A DNA stretch of 64,000 bases, from the NCBI GenBank assembly GCA_030052745.1, contig JANBVO010000008.1, positions 62,001-126,000 on the forward strand, in the 5' to 3' direction. Within the stretch, counting starts at the first letter, position 1. Each line of letters starts with the position of its first letter. Source of the stretch: Pleurostoma richardsiae (taxonomy: Eukaryota > Ascomycota > Sordariomycetes > Calosphaeriales > Pleurostomataceae). A program made the position numbers and the translations under genes. A model generated the notes under the pieces. It saw only the letters and a list, made by a program, of their open reading frames with translations, was not told the origin of the DNA and did no database searches. Below are positions 41,913-53,486 of this stretch, piece by piece.

Positions 41913-43666
41913 ATGGCAAGCGACTCGGATGTGGGCCCGGACGCCCCCGCGGATCTTTCCTCTGTGGGGGCTGACTCCAAGGAGGTAGTCGCCAGCCATG
42001 TGCCGCCCAACCTCAATGAGTTCTTCAGCAAGGACAAGCGGCGAGAGCCTCCTCCCGAGAAGCCCTCCGACGTGCGGCGGCGGACATGGGTCATCCTCTC
42101 CTTCTGGATGATCGTGCTCTTCCTCGGCCTCCCGATATGGTGGAAGACGACGACGATATACCGGGCGAACCTGCCACTGGGCGAGATGATGGACTGGGCT
42201 GACGGAAAGGTCTGTCTGTCTGCTTCCCCGGCTTCCCTACACCCCTCCACCACCTTCTGGGCTGCGGCGGCTGACATTCGTTGCAGGCTTGCCGTCCGGT
42301 CTTCCCCCTCCGAATAGCCATACAAGCTAGCCAGCTCCAAGAGCAGGAGGCGCAAACCCTGCTCCGCTTGACCCAGCATGCCCTCGACGACCTCAACGAC
42401 TTCGCCGGTCACCACCTTCGCCTTCAGCTTGCGAATGATTCCCCTCAGGACAACGACGCCGATGTAGCGCTGACGATCCGCCTCGCCCCGGGTGAGGCTA
42501 CCACGGCATCGCTACATCCCTACTCTCCGATCCTTGACGTAACATATCCGCCCAACTCCATACCATCGTCAAGCTCCTCCTCGTCCTCTCTTGCGTCCTT
42601 CATCGCAAACGAGCTGCGATCTACCTTCGCCGAAGAGCAAGCCATTATATCGTACCTACTGTCCACATCATCGCCCGCCCAATTTGAGCAGCGGCCTCCG
42701 AGCAGTCTCGCGCCCGAGGTTGCCGAGGCTCTGGCGAAGCGTGTCACTCGATCCCTCAAGTACTCGCCAACCTATCACCTTACGTTCTCCCTCTTCACGA
42801 GCGGACCGTCGCCGAGCAGCTGGGATATTGAGGCCGCTATTGACGAGTACATGAAGCCTGTTTTGGATGTGCTCGGACCCATCCACAACTTCACAATCGA
42901 TACGCAGGTTCAGCTGTACGCGGCACCTGGGGTCGCGTCCCAGGTCCTGAGCAAGGAAGATCTCTCGTCCTTTATCAACGCCGCCGAGTGGCCCCTTTCC
43001 CCCTCCATCGGCGGGGCGCCTACGGTGAATTTCATCATTTTTGTTGGGAACCAGACAATTGCCGGCGTCGATGATGCGTCTTCAGATACATCCCAGTCCT
43101 GGATGATCCCGCAATGGGGCACCGTATACCTCCTCGCACTCCCCGCGGAGACGACGCACGTCCCCCTTTCAGACCTCAAGCAGCCCCTGCTGACGTTCAC
43201 GAACCACCTCCTCTCCCTCCTGGGCACGCCGACCTCTGGCTCTCTCCCGCTGCGCCTCTCCACGCTCGCCCGCATCCGCTCCGCGGACCTGCTCCTTCGC
43301 GCATCCTCCTCCCTCGGCTCCCTCGCGCGCCTCTCGCTGGCCCTTCCCTCCATCTCCATCCCGTCGTCCGTCGCTGACGGCGTTTCCACCACCATCCGCC
43401 ACCTACGACTCGCGTGTGACTCGCTCGGCGGCGCGGACGGCCTGGCGCACGCGCGCGTCGCTGAGGCGGCGGCCGAGCGGGCCTTCTTCGAGAAGAGCAT
43501 GGTCGGGCAATTGTACTTCCCCGACGAGCACAAGATCGCCGTGTACCTCCCGCTCCTGGGGCCTGTCGGCGTTCCGCTGGTTATGGGCCTGCTGAACGAG
43601 ATCAAGGCGTGGAGGAGGCGGAGGAAGGAGGCGGCTGAGAAGGGGAGGGAGAAGAAGGCCAAGTGA
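41913..43666 (+). CDS. GPI transamidase subunit PIG-S (Gpi17)
   Basis: Two exons, 41913-42209 and 42287-43666; 558 aa. PIG-S is one of the five subunits of the ER-membrane complex that attaches GPI anchors to proteins. The N-terminal cytosolic segment (PPEKPSDVRRRTW) leads into TM1 (VILSFWMIVLFLGLPIWW) and the conserved KTTTIYRANLPL. The lumenal domain shows LDVLGPIHNFTIDTQVQ, VNFIIFVG and WMIPQWGTVYLLALP. The C-terminal membrane part is HKIAVYLPLLGPVGVPLVMGLL, and the tail is basic (KAWRRRRKEAAEKGREKKAK). The start is the first ATG of the frame; upstream the frame opens from a TTG. The intron donor is GTCTGT, weaker than most here. The window also encodes likely clients of this complex (GPI-type proteins at 2452 and 44470). 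Confidence 0.93.
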
Positions 43667-44469
43667 GCCTCATTTATGTGTCCAGCCAGCCTGTCTTCAT
43701 GACCACTAATAGAGCATATGTCGAACTGTCACCTGTGTTCAGGATCCCGGCGCGACCGATCGGCCACGTGAAACATCTACACAGTGTAATGTTACCTTTA
43801 AGTCAGCCTCGGCGTCCTGCGCCGTACGTGTAGAACGGAGCCTCGTCATCCCCTCGGATCTTTCCGAGGACGTGCTCAAAAAGCCGCCGCAGCAGCCGTG
43901 TTCCGGTAGTGCAACCCACCATCCCACTTGGACAAAGAGCTTAAAGCAGTCCGCGGCAGGCTAAGGAGGACCCTGAATCGCTTGCAGCGGAACAAAGCGT
44001 TGGCCCTGTCGATCGCGCTGCAGCCGTCCAGATGGAGGATTGAGGATTTGAAGCGCTGGTGGACAATGAGAGACCAACGCGAAGACAGCGTATCCATGGC
44101 CTGCCTCTCACAGGACATATCCACTCCCCGTATCTCGATGAAACGGCAGATAGATTGCGCGCAACAATGCGCAATTTCCAGGCGGCGCCGACGCTGAACT
44201 AACCTTATCTCGGCCCCTCTTTCGCCCCTATTCCGAGCCGGTCTCGTAGGTGCAATGGGTCCGATACGAGAGTCGCGACAGCTAATGGGGCCGATGATAT
44301 CACGGACGGTGCAAAATTGAGAACCTTTAAATGCCGCTGAGCCCTATCCCGTCTCGAAGTCGGCTCTGGTCCGTCATCTCTAGTAGGATGAGCGCGACTG
44401 CGACTCACTGAGCAGTTGGACGACCCAGAGCGACACACGGTCCTGCCACACCGGCGGCCCCTCGACGCG
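43667..44469. other. Intergenic region, promoter of the cutinase-family gene
   Basis: No gene supported; frames at 43876-44197 are short. Its main content is a cluster of CCTCGG/CCGAGG hexamers at 43807-43869. Confidence 0.5.
43807..43869. promoter_or_regulatory. Cluster of three CCTCGG/CCGAGG (Ctf1-type) sites
   Basis: CCTCGG lies at 43807-43812 and 43852-43857, and its inverse CCGAGG at 43864-43869. The last two form an inverted pair separated by 6 bp. This hexamer is the core bound by the cutinase regulator Ctf1 and by FarA/FarB. The cluster is about 600-660 bp upstream of the cutinase start. Confidence 0.5.
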
Positions 44470-45709
44470 ATGTTCCTGACGGCCCTGTTCTTGCTCCCCT
44501 CAGCCCTTGCGGCGGCAGTGGTAGCCCGCGGACTCTCGGGGCGCGAATCATCGTGCGCCGACACACACATCTTCCTCGCGCGCGGGTGGAACGAACCGTA
44601 CCCGGGCCGGCAAGGCATCCTCGCACGGCCATCTGCTCCGGCCTGAGCAGCTGCGACTATGAGGACATCCAGTTCAACAACACCGCGGGGACCGATTACT
44701 GCGGGGCCGTCGCGGAGGGTGCTGCGAGCGGCCTCTCGCAGATGGCCGCCTACAACGAGCGGTGCCCGGGCGCGAAGCTCGTCCTCAGTGGGTACTCCCA
44801 GGGCGCGCAGGTCGCAGGCGATATCCTCGGCGGCGGGGGCGGCACGTTCTTCGACGGCTGTGTTCAGCCGGCCAGCGCCGGCCTGGACCCTAGCACTGGC
44901 GCCGGGAGCAAGGGTGGGTGCCTATTCCTGCAGCTGTTGCTTCCCAGATCATCCCTTACTGACAGAATAGCACCACTGCAGTCGTCGCTGCGCTGACCTT
45001 TGGCGATGTTCGCCATGCCGCCGGCCAGAGCTACAACGTGCTGAGTGGCGCCGGAGACTCGGGTATCTACCCCCGGGCAGGGGACCAGCTGGCAAGCCTC
45101 AACCGATTCGCTGGTGTCCTCCGAGCGTACTGCGTGTCCACGGACCCAGAGTGCGCCCTCGGCGACGACATCGAGACGCATCTCAACTACTTCGACATCT
45201 ATTCCGACGACGCTGGGACTTGGGTTCAGGATATGGTCGGCAGCGCAGGGGTGTCGGCGCCGTCTAGCAGTTTCACGTCTGTGGTTCCCACTACGAATAG
45301 CGCTGTGTCAACATCAACGACCGTGCAGACGACTTCGGAGGGACAGACCTCGTCCAGCACTTCTACGCTAGTTAGTGACTCAACAAGCAGCTCGGCCACG
45401 GCGACCACATCCACCTCCGTCTCCTCTAGCACTATCTCATCGGCTACGGAGACCGAGGTGATGACGACGGCATCAACTACACAAACGAGCGCGACCACCA
45501 CCTCGTCAGCTACAACGACGGTAAGGGTGATCACCTCATCGGAAACTGAGACCACAGTGGCCTCAGTAAGCTCGACGACGTCTCCATCGGCCGCGACTTC
45601 GTCAACCGCTGCATCAGATACGAGTCGCGCAACCGCCATGACCATGATCGATCGTGCCGGCTTGGTCTCTTTGGTTGTAGCAGTCGCATGTGCACCCTTG
45701 TGGTACTGA
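44470..45709 (+). pseudogene. Cutinase-family serine esterase with GPI-type tail, broken by a one-base frameshift
   Basis: Two exons, 44470-44913 and 44982-45709. The N-terminus is a signal peptide (MFLTALFLLPSALA), then CADTHIFLARGWNEPYPGRQGIL. At 44623-44624 the frame breaks: the original frame stops at 44644, while the next frame (from 44625) continues the family pattern TAICSGLSSCDYEDIQF, the nucleophile GYSQGAQV, LTFGDVRHAAGQSYNVLSG, SGIYPRAGDQLASLN and DDIETHLNYF (Asp/His of the triad). One missing base explains it; an intron does not fit. After the catalytic domain comes a stalk of about 140 Ser/Thr-rich residues and a hydrophobic GPI-type tail (LVSLVVAVACAPLWY). An intact protein would be a wall-anchored esterase acting on cutin, lipid or acetylated polymers. 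Apart from the break the gene looks under selection, so a recent loss or an assembly error is likely. The 68-nt intron has alternative sites. Confidence 0.82.
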
Positions 45710-46632
45710 GCACAACTGATCGGAGCTCACATATCGGGTCTGCGCACCTGACAAGATACATAGTGATAATGATATAATGCTAATGCCAACTCACTATTGA
45801 ATCATGGGCGCTACCTCATTCCCTACTTGGACGTAACATTGGGTTGACATACCCCAAGGAACAACTAAACGAGGAGGCTCGGTCTGCGACGCGCCCTAAG
45901 CTTCAAGAATCGTTGGCATCTGAGCTACTCATTGTCATCGGTCAAGGAGGGCAAAAGCACATGCTGCTCGAACGTTCAACTTGCTGAGAGATCGATGGAT
46001 CGCACGATTAACTTCACCTCCACCATACGCTTTTGTGTAGATGACATCGCAGGAGACAGGCTGCCATTCTGAGACCTTGAAAGTTCGTATGTAAGAGCCA
46101 ACACGGCCTTGAATCTGAATTTCACAGTACATCCGTACAAGTCTGTACAAGTCGGGCCAAGATTCACTGCACTTATAACTCTATCGTTTGTCAAGACCTC
46201 AAAGCTCATAACCTTGATGGGCTCACCGATCTGGACGAGCCTCTCTCCTACGCTAAAGGGATCATGCGTGTCCGGATGCTTATACCCGCTCCGCCGGGCG
46301 TCGAGTCCCTGCCATGATGTTTCTGCTGACTCTACACGGGAACTGGGATCGTCTGGTCAATGAAGGCTGCCTCGGACCTCTAGGTGTCGCTTTCTCTCAC
46401 GATGCTACTTTACTTGCGGGGATCTGGACGGAGGATTCGCTGCGGTTATGACCTTCCCGAATAGGAGTGGCTGGGCCGATAACGGTTTTCGGCAACCAGA
46501 GACCTTGCGGCCCCGCGCCATCGCGCCTTCGGCGCCGGTCCGAGCCGGAGGAGCAGCCAAAGATTGTAATAAAGTCACCCGGCACACCGGGTTCCGCATC
46601 ATCAGACTTTGTGGCTTACTGCATACCTCGAG
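45710..46632. other. Intergenic region
   Basis: Promoter of the carboxypeptidase gene. On the minus strand a stop-free stretch of about 120 codons (46347 to 45976) contains SVGERLVQIGEPIKVMSFEV and looks somewhat protein-like, but it lacks a good start and a family I know. I leave it unannotated. Confidence 0.4.
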
Positions 46633-48885
46633 ATGAAAACCTCTTCCCGGTTCGTGGCCTATCTGGGTCTCCTGACTGGTGCTGCTGTTGCCCAGTTCCC
46701 GCCCAGCCCGGACGGCATCACGGTGCTGAAATCCAAGTTCCACGAGAACATCACAATCAGCTTCAAGGAGGTGAGAGGCCCCGTAGAACCAGCAGCAGGC
46801 GCGTGTCTTACGCGTCCCTCAGCCCGGCATATGCGAGACCACTCCCGATGTCAAGTCATACTCTGGCTACATCCATCTGCCGCCTCGGACGCTGGAGGAT
46901 TTGGGTGAGAAGCAGGACTACCCGATAAACACCTTCTTCTGGTTCTTCGAGGCTCGAAAAGAGCCCGAAAATGCGCCACTGGCGATATGGATGAATGGCG
47001 GGCCCGGCGCATCGTCCATGCTGGGACTCCTCGATGAGAACGGGCCGTGCTTGGTGAACCCGGACTCGAATTCAACTACGTTAAATCCTTACTCGTGGAA
47101 TAATGAAGGTAGTGGGAGCTCTCATAACCTCAGAAATTCTTATGATATTGTCCATGAACTAACTAGGGCCAAGTGAATATGCTGTACCTTGACCAGCCGG
47201 TTCAAGTCGGATTCTCATATGACACCCTCGCCAACTTCACGACGAATCTCATCACTGGGGTTACGGAGGAGCTTCTTGCATCTCAACCTGTACCGCAGCA
47301 GAACTCTACGTTCCTCGTAGGGACTTCTCCGAGTCGTAACCCTAACAACACCGCACAGGGAGCCCAGAATGCTGCTATCGCTCTCTGGCACTTTGCTCAG
47401 GTGTGGTTCCAAGAGTTCCCAGGGTACTACCCCAACGACTCCCGCGTCAGCATAACAACCGAGTCTTATGGTGGCCGATACGGGCCGGCGTTCACCTCTT
47501 TCTTTCAAGGGCAGAACGAGAAGATCGCAAAGGGCGTCTGGGATGGCACCGAGGGAGAAAAATACATTATCAACCTTGACACACTCCTCATTATCAATGG
47601 GTGTGTTGACCGCAAGGTCATGTGGCCGTCATATATACACCTCTCATACAACAACACATACGGCTTAGAGCTGGTTAATTCGTCCGTGCACGAACAGATG
47701 GTGGACGACTACATCCGGCCAGGGGGGTGCCGGGATCAGATAGACGAGTGCCACGCAGTTTCGAGCCTCTATGACCCAGACAACGTCGGGCTGAACGCGA
47801 CTGTCAACAAGCTTTGCCAGGAAGCAGAGGATTTCTGTGTCGACAAGCTTCGTGACCCGTTTAGGAAGTACTCCGGCCGCAACTACTACGACTACGGCCA
47901 GAAGGACCCCGACCCATTCACCTTCAAGTTCTTCTACGGCTGGCTCAACCAGCCACACGTACAAGCTGCCCTGGGCGTACCGCTGAACTTCACAGAATCC
48001 CGAGACTCGGTCAGCACGGCTTTCAGATCAATCGGCGACTATCCTCGGCCGGGTTGGCTGGAGGACCTGTCCTATATCCTCGAGAGCGGCATCAAAGTTG
48101 CCCTCGTGTACGGCGACCGCGACTTCGCTTGCAACTGGCTCGGAGGCGAGGCTGTTAGCCTGGCCATCAACTACACGAACACCACGCAGTTCCACGCCGC
48201 CGGCTACGAGCCCATCCAGGCGAATGAGACCTACGTCGGCGGCCAGGTCAGGCAGCACGGCAACCTCTCCTTCTCACGCGTGTACCAGTCCGGGCACGAG
48301 GTGCCGTCGTACCAGCCCGAGACGGCGTACGCCATCTTCATGCGCGCCCTGTTCAACCGCGATATCGCCACGGGCACAGTAGACACCCTGGCCAACGGCT
48401 CCTATAGCACCGCCGGCCCGCCTGACACCTGGCACATCAAGAACGAGGTGCCCGAGCCGCAGCTCATGTTCTGCTACGTCCTGGAGCCCAACACGTGCAC
48501 CCAGGATCAGATCGCGAGCATCGAGAACGGGACGGCCGTCATACGCAGCTGGATCGTCGTCGATGCCAACTCGACGGCTCGGTTCCCGTGGCTGCTGGAC
48601 CCTGAGGAAGACGCCACGAGCATTCCACCATTCGTGGGCATTAGAGGCCCATCCATTCTGCTGAATGTCTGGGCGATGGGCTTACTCGCGATAATTGCTG
48701 TGTTGCTACTGATTTCCAGGCAAGTTTCTCTTTGATCTCTGAGACTGCGGTTAACCAACGTCGAGATACTGACATCCTATGGAAGATACGTGCCGCCCTG
48801 TGATGAAGCATGGAAGGAGCCGGAATATCAGACCCTGTTGCGACACAACACTCCCGGGACCACGGCCAAGGGGAGTGCTGCCTAG
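46633..48885 (+). CDS. Membrane-anchored S10 serine carboxypeptidase
   Basis: Four exons: 46633-46770, 46823-47108, 47174-48719 and 48786-48885; 689 aa. It removes C-terminal residues from peptides at acidic pH. A signal peptide ends near VAQF; mature motifs are [15 protein letters not shown] (oxyanion hole), [16 protein letters not shown], the nucleophile Ser in TTESYGGR (about 239; the usual Gly before Glu is Thr), the Asp in [11 protein letters not shown] (about 458) and the His in QSGHEVPSY (about 516). Many N-glycosylation sites follow. Near the end a membrane helix ([21 protein letters not shown]) is followed, in the spliced model, by a 33-residue cytoplasmic tail ending TTAKGSAA. That last splice uses a GC-AG intron. 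Without it the protein ends a few residues after the helix. It is likely at the plasma membrane or vacuole. Confidence 0.92.
48720..48785 (+). other. GC-AG intron in the carboxypeptidase gene
   Basis: The donor AG|GCAAGT is the classic form of a GC donor, with a TACTGAC branch site and an AG at 48784-48785. Splicing gives phase-correct [16 protein letters not shown] and a stop at 48883-48885. Unspliced, translation stops at 48733-48735. Confidence 0.7.
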
Positions 48886-49406
48886 GCGCAATACCTGTGG
48901 TCTGGGAAGTATCCCTTTTGGCCCCTAGAAATGCGATGTGTTCACTGTTGTGACAGCTTCTGACGGCGGCTTTTTTTGTCGGTGAACGATAGAGGCGATG
49001 TAGCCTGTAGGGAGGTCATCCAAGAAGGGATTCGCAGATTGTAGACGGATCATTGTCAGGATTAAAATCGTTAGGTGCCCGGTACATTTACTACCAAAGA
49101 TACAGATTACGCTATTTCGGTCCTGCTGCACTTTCGTCCTCGTGTACACACTCTGTGCTCTCTGGTTAGCGCCGGCAGACTGCAAACGCGGGATCTCTGC
49201 CGCGTAATACGTCTGCGGCCGTCTCTAAAATAGGGGTTGGTTACAATGCGGACCGCCTCCCCGAGACGTTGCATCTCTCCCTAGCGTCGAAGCAACAGGC
49301 CACAGGATGAACCATTAGGAAGGACATCCTGGATGCCCTAGGATGTTGGTGACGCGAATGGAGTTATAGCCACCGAAATGGCAGATTGGTACGGAAGACC
49401 CTACTA

Positions 49407-49662
49407 GAAGAGCTGTCTTACCGCTTCTGAAAGTTATAACAAATGGTGTAATAGTAAAAAAAGCGTACCATACAATATTTCCCACTATCCTTTCCGGGAG
49501 GTCGAGCTGAAGGAGCCACTGTACAGATAACCTACAGCTCACAAGCCCTCGAATTCTTCAAGAGGAAGGCCCTATTATAATAGAGTCCGCCTGCGAGCCC
49601 GAACCTACAAGGCATGTTGCTAGATTGATCGGAAGCGGAAAGACAGTTCCATTAGTAGGGTC
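49407..49662 (+). repeat. Dispersed repeat, copy B
   Basis: About 256 bp, same orientation as copy A at 20541-20804, 28.9 kb away. It differs from A by scattered substitutions, many of them transitions, and small indels, so both are old. It is non-coding and sits in a gene-free flank. Confidence 0.75.
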
Positions 49663-50983
49663 ATGTACATCCATCTGGATCCGGTATATCACGACACCAG
49701 TACATCTTCTCTCACTGTGATAGCCAACCTACTCCAGCGGCGGCCAGGCTATTGACGGACCTATCTCTGCCTGGTAGATGCTTCCATTTCTTGAGATGAA
49801 CATCATTCAAGTTTCTGATACTCATCTAAAGTCAACATCGTAGGTCGCAGAGATCAAGTAGTATCGTAGCCCTTCAGGCGCTGTGACGCATCCACGATTC
49901 TCGAGTTGCACGTCTTCTGGTTCATAAGCAGCCTCTTGACTTTGTTTAACACTTGTACAGCATTTTCACACTGTGGGAAGTGAGCAGCATTGCTGGATTG
50001 TATCATGTGCCTTACTGGTGGCCATCTCCTTTGTTGGCATTAGCAGCCACGAAAGAGGCCTGGGCGGACATCCTTGCCAGGACGCTGAGGAATTTTTGCA
50101 GAACCATGGGGCCAAGGGAGAAAAGGTGACTTGGACTGGCAATCTTTGTCAAAACAGCCAATAAACTGCGAGCGTCTCCGGGCTCCTTTCATGTGAAATC
50201 TATCGAGACGACGAATAGCTGCAAGGGTGACGTTGGCACGAAGAAGCATGACAGGGCAAACACAAGGTTCAGAAGACAGGAGCCGCATCTGCCCGTTCAA
50301 GCAGGCTTGTTGGATCGGTGCTGACGGCGTTAACAGTTGCGGGGCTGAGGAGGTACGTAGAATATTGCCCGGAGCATAAGCAGCGAGAGAAGTCAGCTCT
50401 AGGAGACCGACCATTGGCGGCCGTTGGGCAATCAGAATGACGCTGTTTGCAGCAGCAGAGGGAGTGGGCTTTGAAGCCTCGGGCGAGGATCCTTGATGCG
50501 GCGGGGAATGAAAGATGTGCGTGTAATCTAAGGGACGAGGCGCGCACACTAGCAGGCCACCTGACAAAGACGGCCAAACTTTCCGAGCCTCGAGGAGTAG
50601 GAACCTCGCCGAAGGTATGTCCTTGGCATGGTGATGCCCAGTTGCCGGGTGACCGATGACTGCGGTACTGGCCAGTCCCTCCCCGCCTCCGCAAACCTGA
50701 CGTGAAGAGTGCGGAGGGTGGACTGATGCTACGAGGCGGTGGCTCTTCCCCTCAGCAAGGCAAGCGTGTCCTGCTTCCCGCCAAGGGGACAGCCTACACT
50801 ATTGACATGACACGGGCCGACTTGCTCGAGTCAGGAGGCTCATTACCAGGCCCTCGGGAGCTGGGACACGCAGTGAGCAGATCCGGAACCGTGCGCGTCT
50901 GGAACCTTGCCGCGGGCACGAGGTGTCCAAGTCATGGCGCGATCCGAGTGTGACTGTGTCTCAAGGGTCGGATCTCACCGAGC

Positions 50984-51009
50984 CAGGCAGGCAGGCAGGC
51001 AGGCAGGCA
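50984..51009. repeat. CAGG tetranucleotide microsatellite
   Basis: Six and a half perfect CAGG units in tandem, non-coding. Confidence 0.9.
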
Positions 51010-53285
51010 TCGTACTTGCCAGGGTTGATAGCCGCGCCTGCGCCTCCTGCATCAGAGAAAGGGGGCCTCCTGGGACCCGATCTCGCTCAGCCCGCTGCCA
51101 CTGCAGATTCCAGAACACGCCTCCCAACGTGGCTCCAGGCGTGTTGATCACGACGATCTCCTGGGCTGGACGCTCAGCGGGGCACGTGAGAAGCAATTTT
51201 GCAAACTGGAATTGGGTGTGGCAAATGAAAGACGATGGCCAGGAATGGAAGATGGGGTCCCCGGACGGCCGGTCCAGAGGCAGCAGTCTGGCCCCTCGTA
51301 TTGGTCAGAAATCAGAAATCGGAGATCCCCCTCGGGTCGGAAGAGTCTGGAACGGACAACGCCTGGCATCGGCCCTATAGCTGGACCAATGGGGGGCTCG
51401 CATGGCCGCCCCCCTCCCGTATCCCCCGTATAGTAACAGAGGCTTTGAGAGGTCAGGAGTGTCCTACGGACCGCACGTGATACGCAAAGCGGCAAAGCCT
51501 CCGTGAGGTAGCCGAGTCAGCGATCGCGAACGGGATGCTGACGCTGAGCCAGTGACGTGGGGAGACGGACAAGGGCAGAGGGACAGAGGGACAGAGGGGC
51601 AGAATGCCCAAAGTGTGCCCCTGGCCATTGGCGTGACGGCGATATTGACCCTATCTAGGGTTGATTGGATCTCCGTGAGAGTCAGGGGCTGCGAGTGACC
51701 GTCTTCGCATCCGAGGTTAGCAAAAGGGCCAGCGAGTGGCCCAAAGATAGAGCAGGGCCGGGTAGCAATCACGGGCGGGTGCAGGCTGGCACCACCGCCC
51801 ATCAGCAGCTGTGGAACCCCGTCCCCTCTGGCCCAGCGTCTGGAGAGTTTCTGGAGAGCCCTGGGGAGATTGTGGACGAGGAGTGGATGCAGCTGCCCCG
51901 TGACTCCGCACCCCCGGAGCAGCTCTCGGCCAAATTTTGGGGGATGGGCCAGTCGGCGGCGGGCCCGCGGGGCGCCCAGATGCAGCTAATTCCCCATCTT
52001 GGAGCAATTAGCGTCTCGAGTACCACCGAGCATTGGCCCATTGGGCAGGGGGCCCGACGATGCCTGGGGGGATCTGTTGTCACAGGCTGTCGACGCGGGT
52101 GGACCGCTACGCAAGAGAAACGCCGAGCAGCAACAGACGGCCCTCTTCTAGCGCACTGCTTTTTCTTCACCTCATCAGCGCTCGTGACCGTCGAGCCTGC
52201 TCTTGCTGGAACTCTGGCCGTGCCGGCGCGCTCTCTAGAACGCCGCGATGGGGTAAGCAGAGCGCATCGAGCCCAGCCGGGCTGGATGCGGCTGGCCGGC
52301 TGGCTGGGCGTGACGATGACGACGACGGCTACTGGTAGACACGGGATGAGACAGATTCTTCAGAGGCGCCTCGTCGCGGATTGATGAAGAACGCCAGAGC
52401 ACGTAGGCCAAGAGGAGACGCACGCGATGCGGGACGTCGGTGCAGTGCAGACGCATGATCTGAGGGAGCCGACCCTACTCCGTATCACGGCGGCGGCTGT
52501 CTGGAGGTGACAGGGGGGAAGGGGAAGCGGCCGGAGCGGCTCTCCATCTGCTGGCAATCGGTCACGCACTTGGCACCATCGCGGTCGGGGAAGGCTTGGC
52601 GGGGAAGTAAGACCGAGAAAGCCTGGAGGATGACAGATCCTTAGTCGAGCCCGGTGACGGCGGTTTGGGTGCTTCTCGGCGTCTTTCTGGGGCGCTACGC
52701 ACGTTTACGGCCGCCCGACTATGCCCAATCCAACCTGCTTCCCCAGCTTCCACGGCGCCATCCCCCTTCGCGAGGCGTTGGAGGGCCAAGAGGGCCAGCA
52801 CCCTGGGGCCATGGGGAAATTCGCCATGGTCCCGCCGGTTCGCGTGGCGTTTTGCGGGGCCGGCGCCTCTTTTCTGCACTCCTGACTGGATCGAGTCAGC
52901 CACCAGCCGACAATGGAAGCACGAGTAAGACCGACCGGCCGTGACCCCAGCCTTTGTCGGCGGCTTCTCCAGAGACGCTCGAGAGCGTCGTCTTTGTCTG
53001 GAGGAGGTGCTACACTAGAGCATGCGGGCGAGGGAGGGTGGTGGGGAGGGGCACGCCGAATGGGGCATGCAGAAAGCGTGCCGGCTTTGTTTGGAAAACT
53101 TGGCCAGTGGGTGTAGATGGGAGGGACGGGGTCTCCACAGCATTCGCTCCTGGAGGCGCGATGGAGGGGCCCCCAGTTTGGGGAGGGGAGCTGGGCGCTC
53201 CGAGGCTGCCCCGGTCACCCCCTTGCTGGCCTGCTGGGGTTTTGCGGACGACTGACCCAGTGAGACCACCAGGCTGGCCCAGATT

Positions 53286-53301
53286 CGTGCTACGTAGCAC
53301 G
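53286..53301. repeat. 16-bp perfect palindrome
   Basis: CGTGCTACGTAGCACG reads the same on both strands. It lies 186 bp upstream of the hexose transporter start and about 31 bp upstream of a TATA-like GATAAAAG; it may be a dimeric regulator site. Confidence 0.6.
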
Positions 53302-53486
53302 CGGAGGAGATCGATGCGTGCCAGGGACGGCTGATAAAAGGGTCGCGGACCGCCCTGTCTCTGCAGTCTGGCTTTCTCATCCCACGATCATCCCGTGTCC
53401 TCTATCATCCCTCCTCGGGTCTCTTCCCCCTGCCAACAACTGCTCACCCAGTCAGTTCCAAATCGATCCTTCTCACGTCCCCCAGC

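Larger units (their letters stand above)
48886..53486. other. 4.6-kb gene-free region
   Basis: AT-rich to about 50.1 kb, with repeat copy B at 49407-49662; then GC-rich. Many frames on both strands at 50.0-53.4 kb overlap one another, mostly lack ATG starts and have no recognisable domain. There is a CAGG tetranucleotide array (50984-51009), a 16-bp perfect palindrome (53286-53301), G-rich runs such as GTGGGG and GGGGAG (possible CreA sites) and a GATAAAAG TATA-like element at 53333-53340. It is probably an unusually long promoter of the hexose transporter, or holds a non-coding RNA or a lost gene. Confidence 0.45.

Noticed and set aside
44553-44996. Cutinase break explained by an extra intron or programmed frameshift
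   Set aside because: No GT-AG pair with a branch site fits between the conserved motifs, and no slippery heptamer with a downstream structure is evident; a lost base is simpler.
51665-52384. 239-codon plus-strand frame in the 4.6-kb gap
   Set aside because: Starts with TTG, overlaps other frames on both strands and has no recognisable domain.
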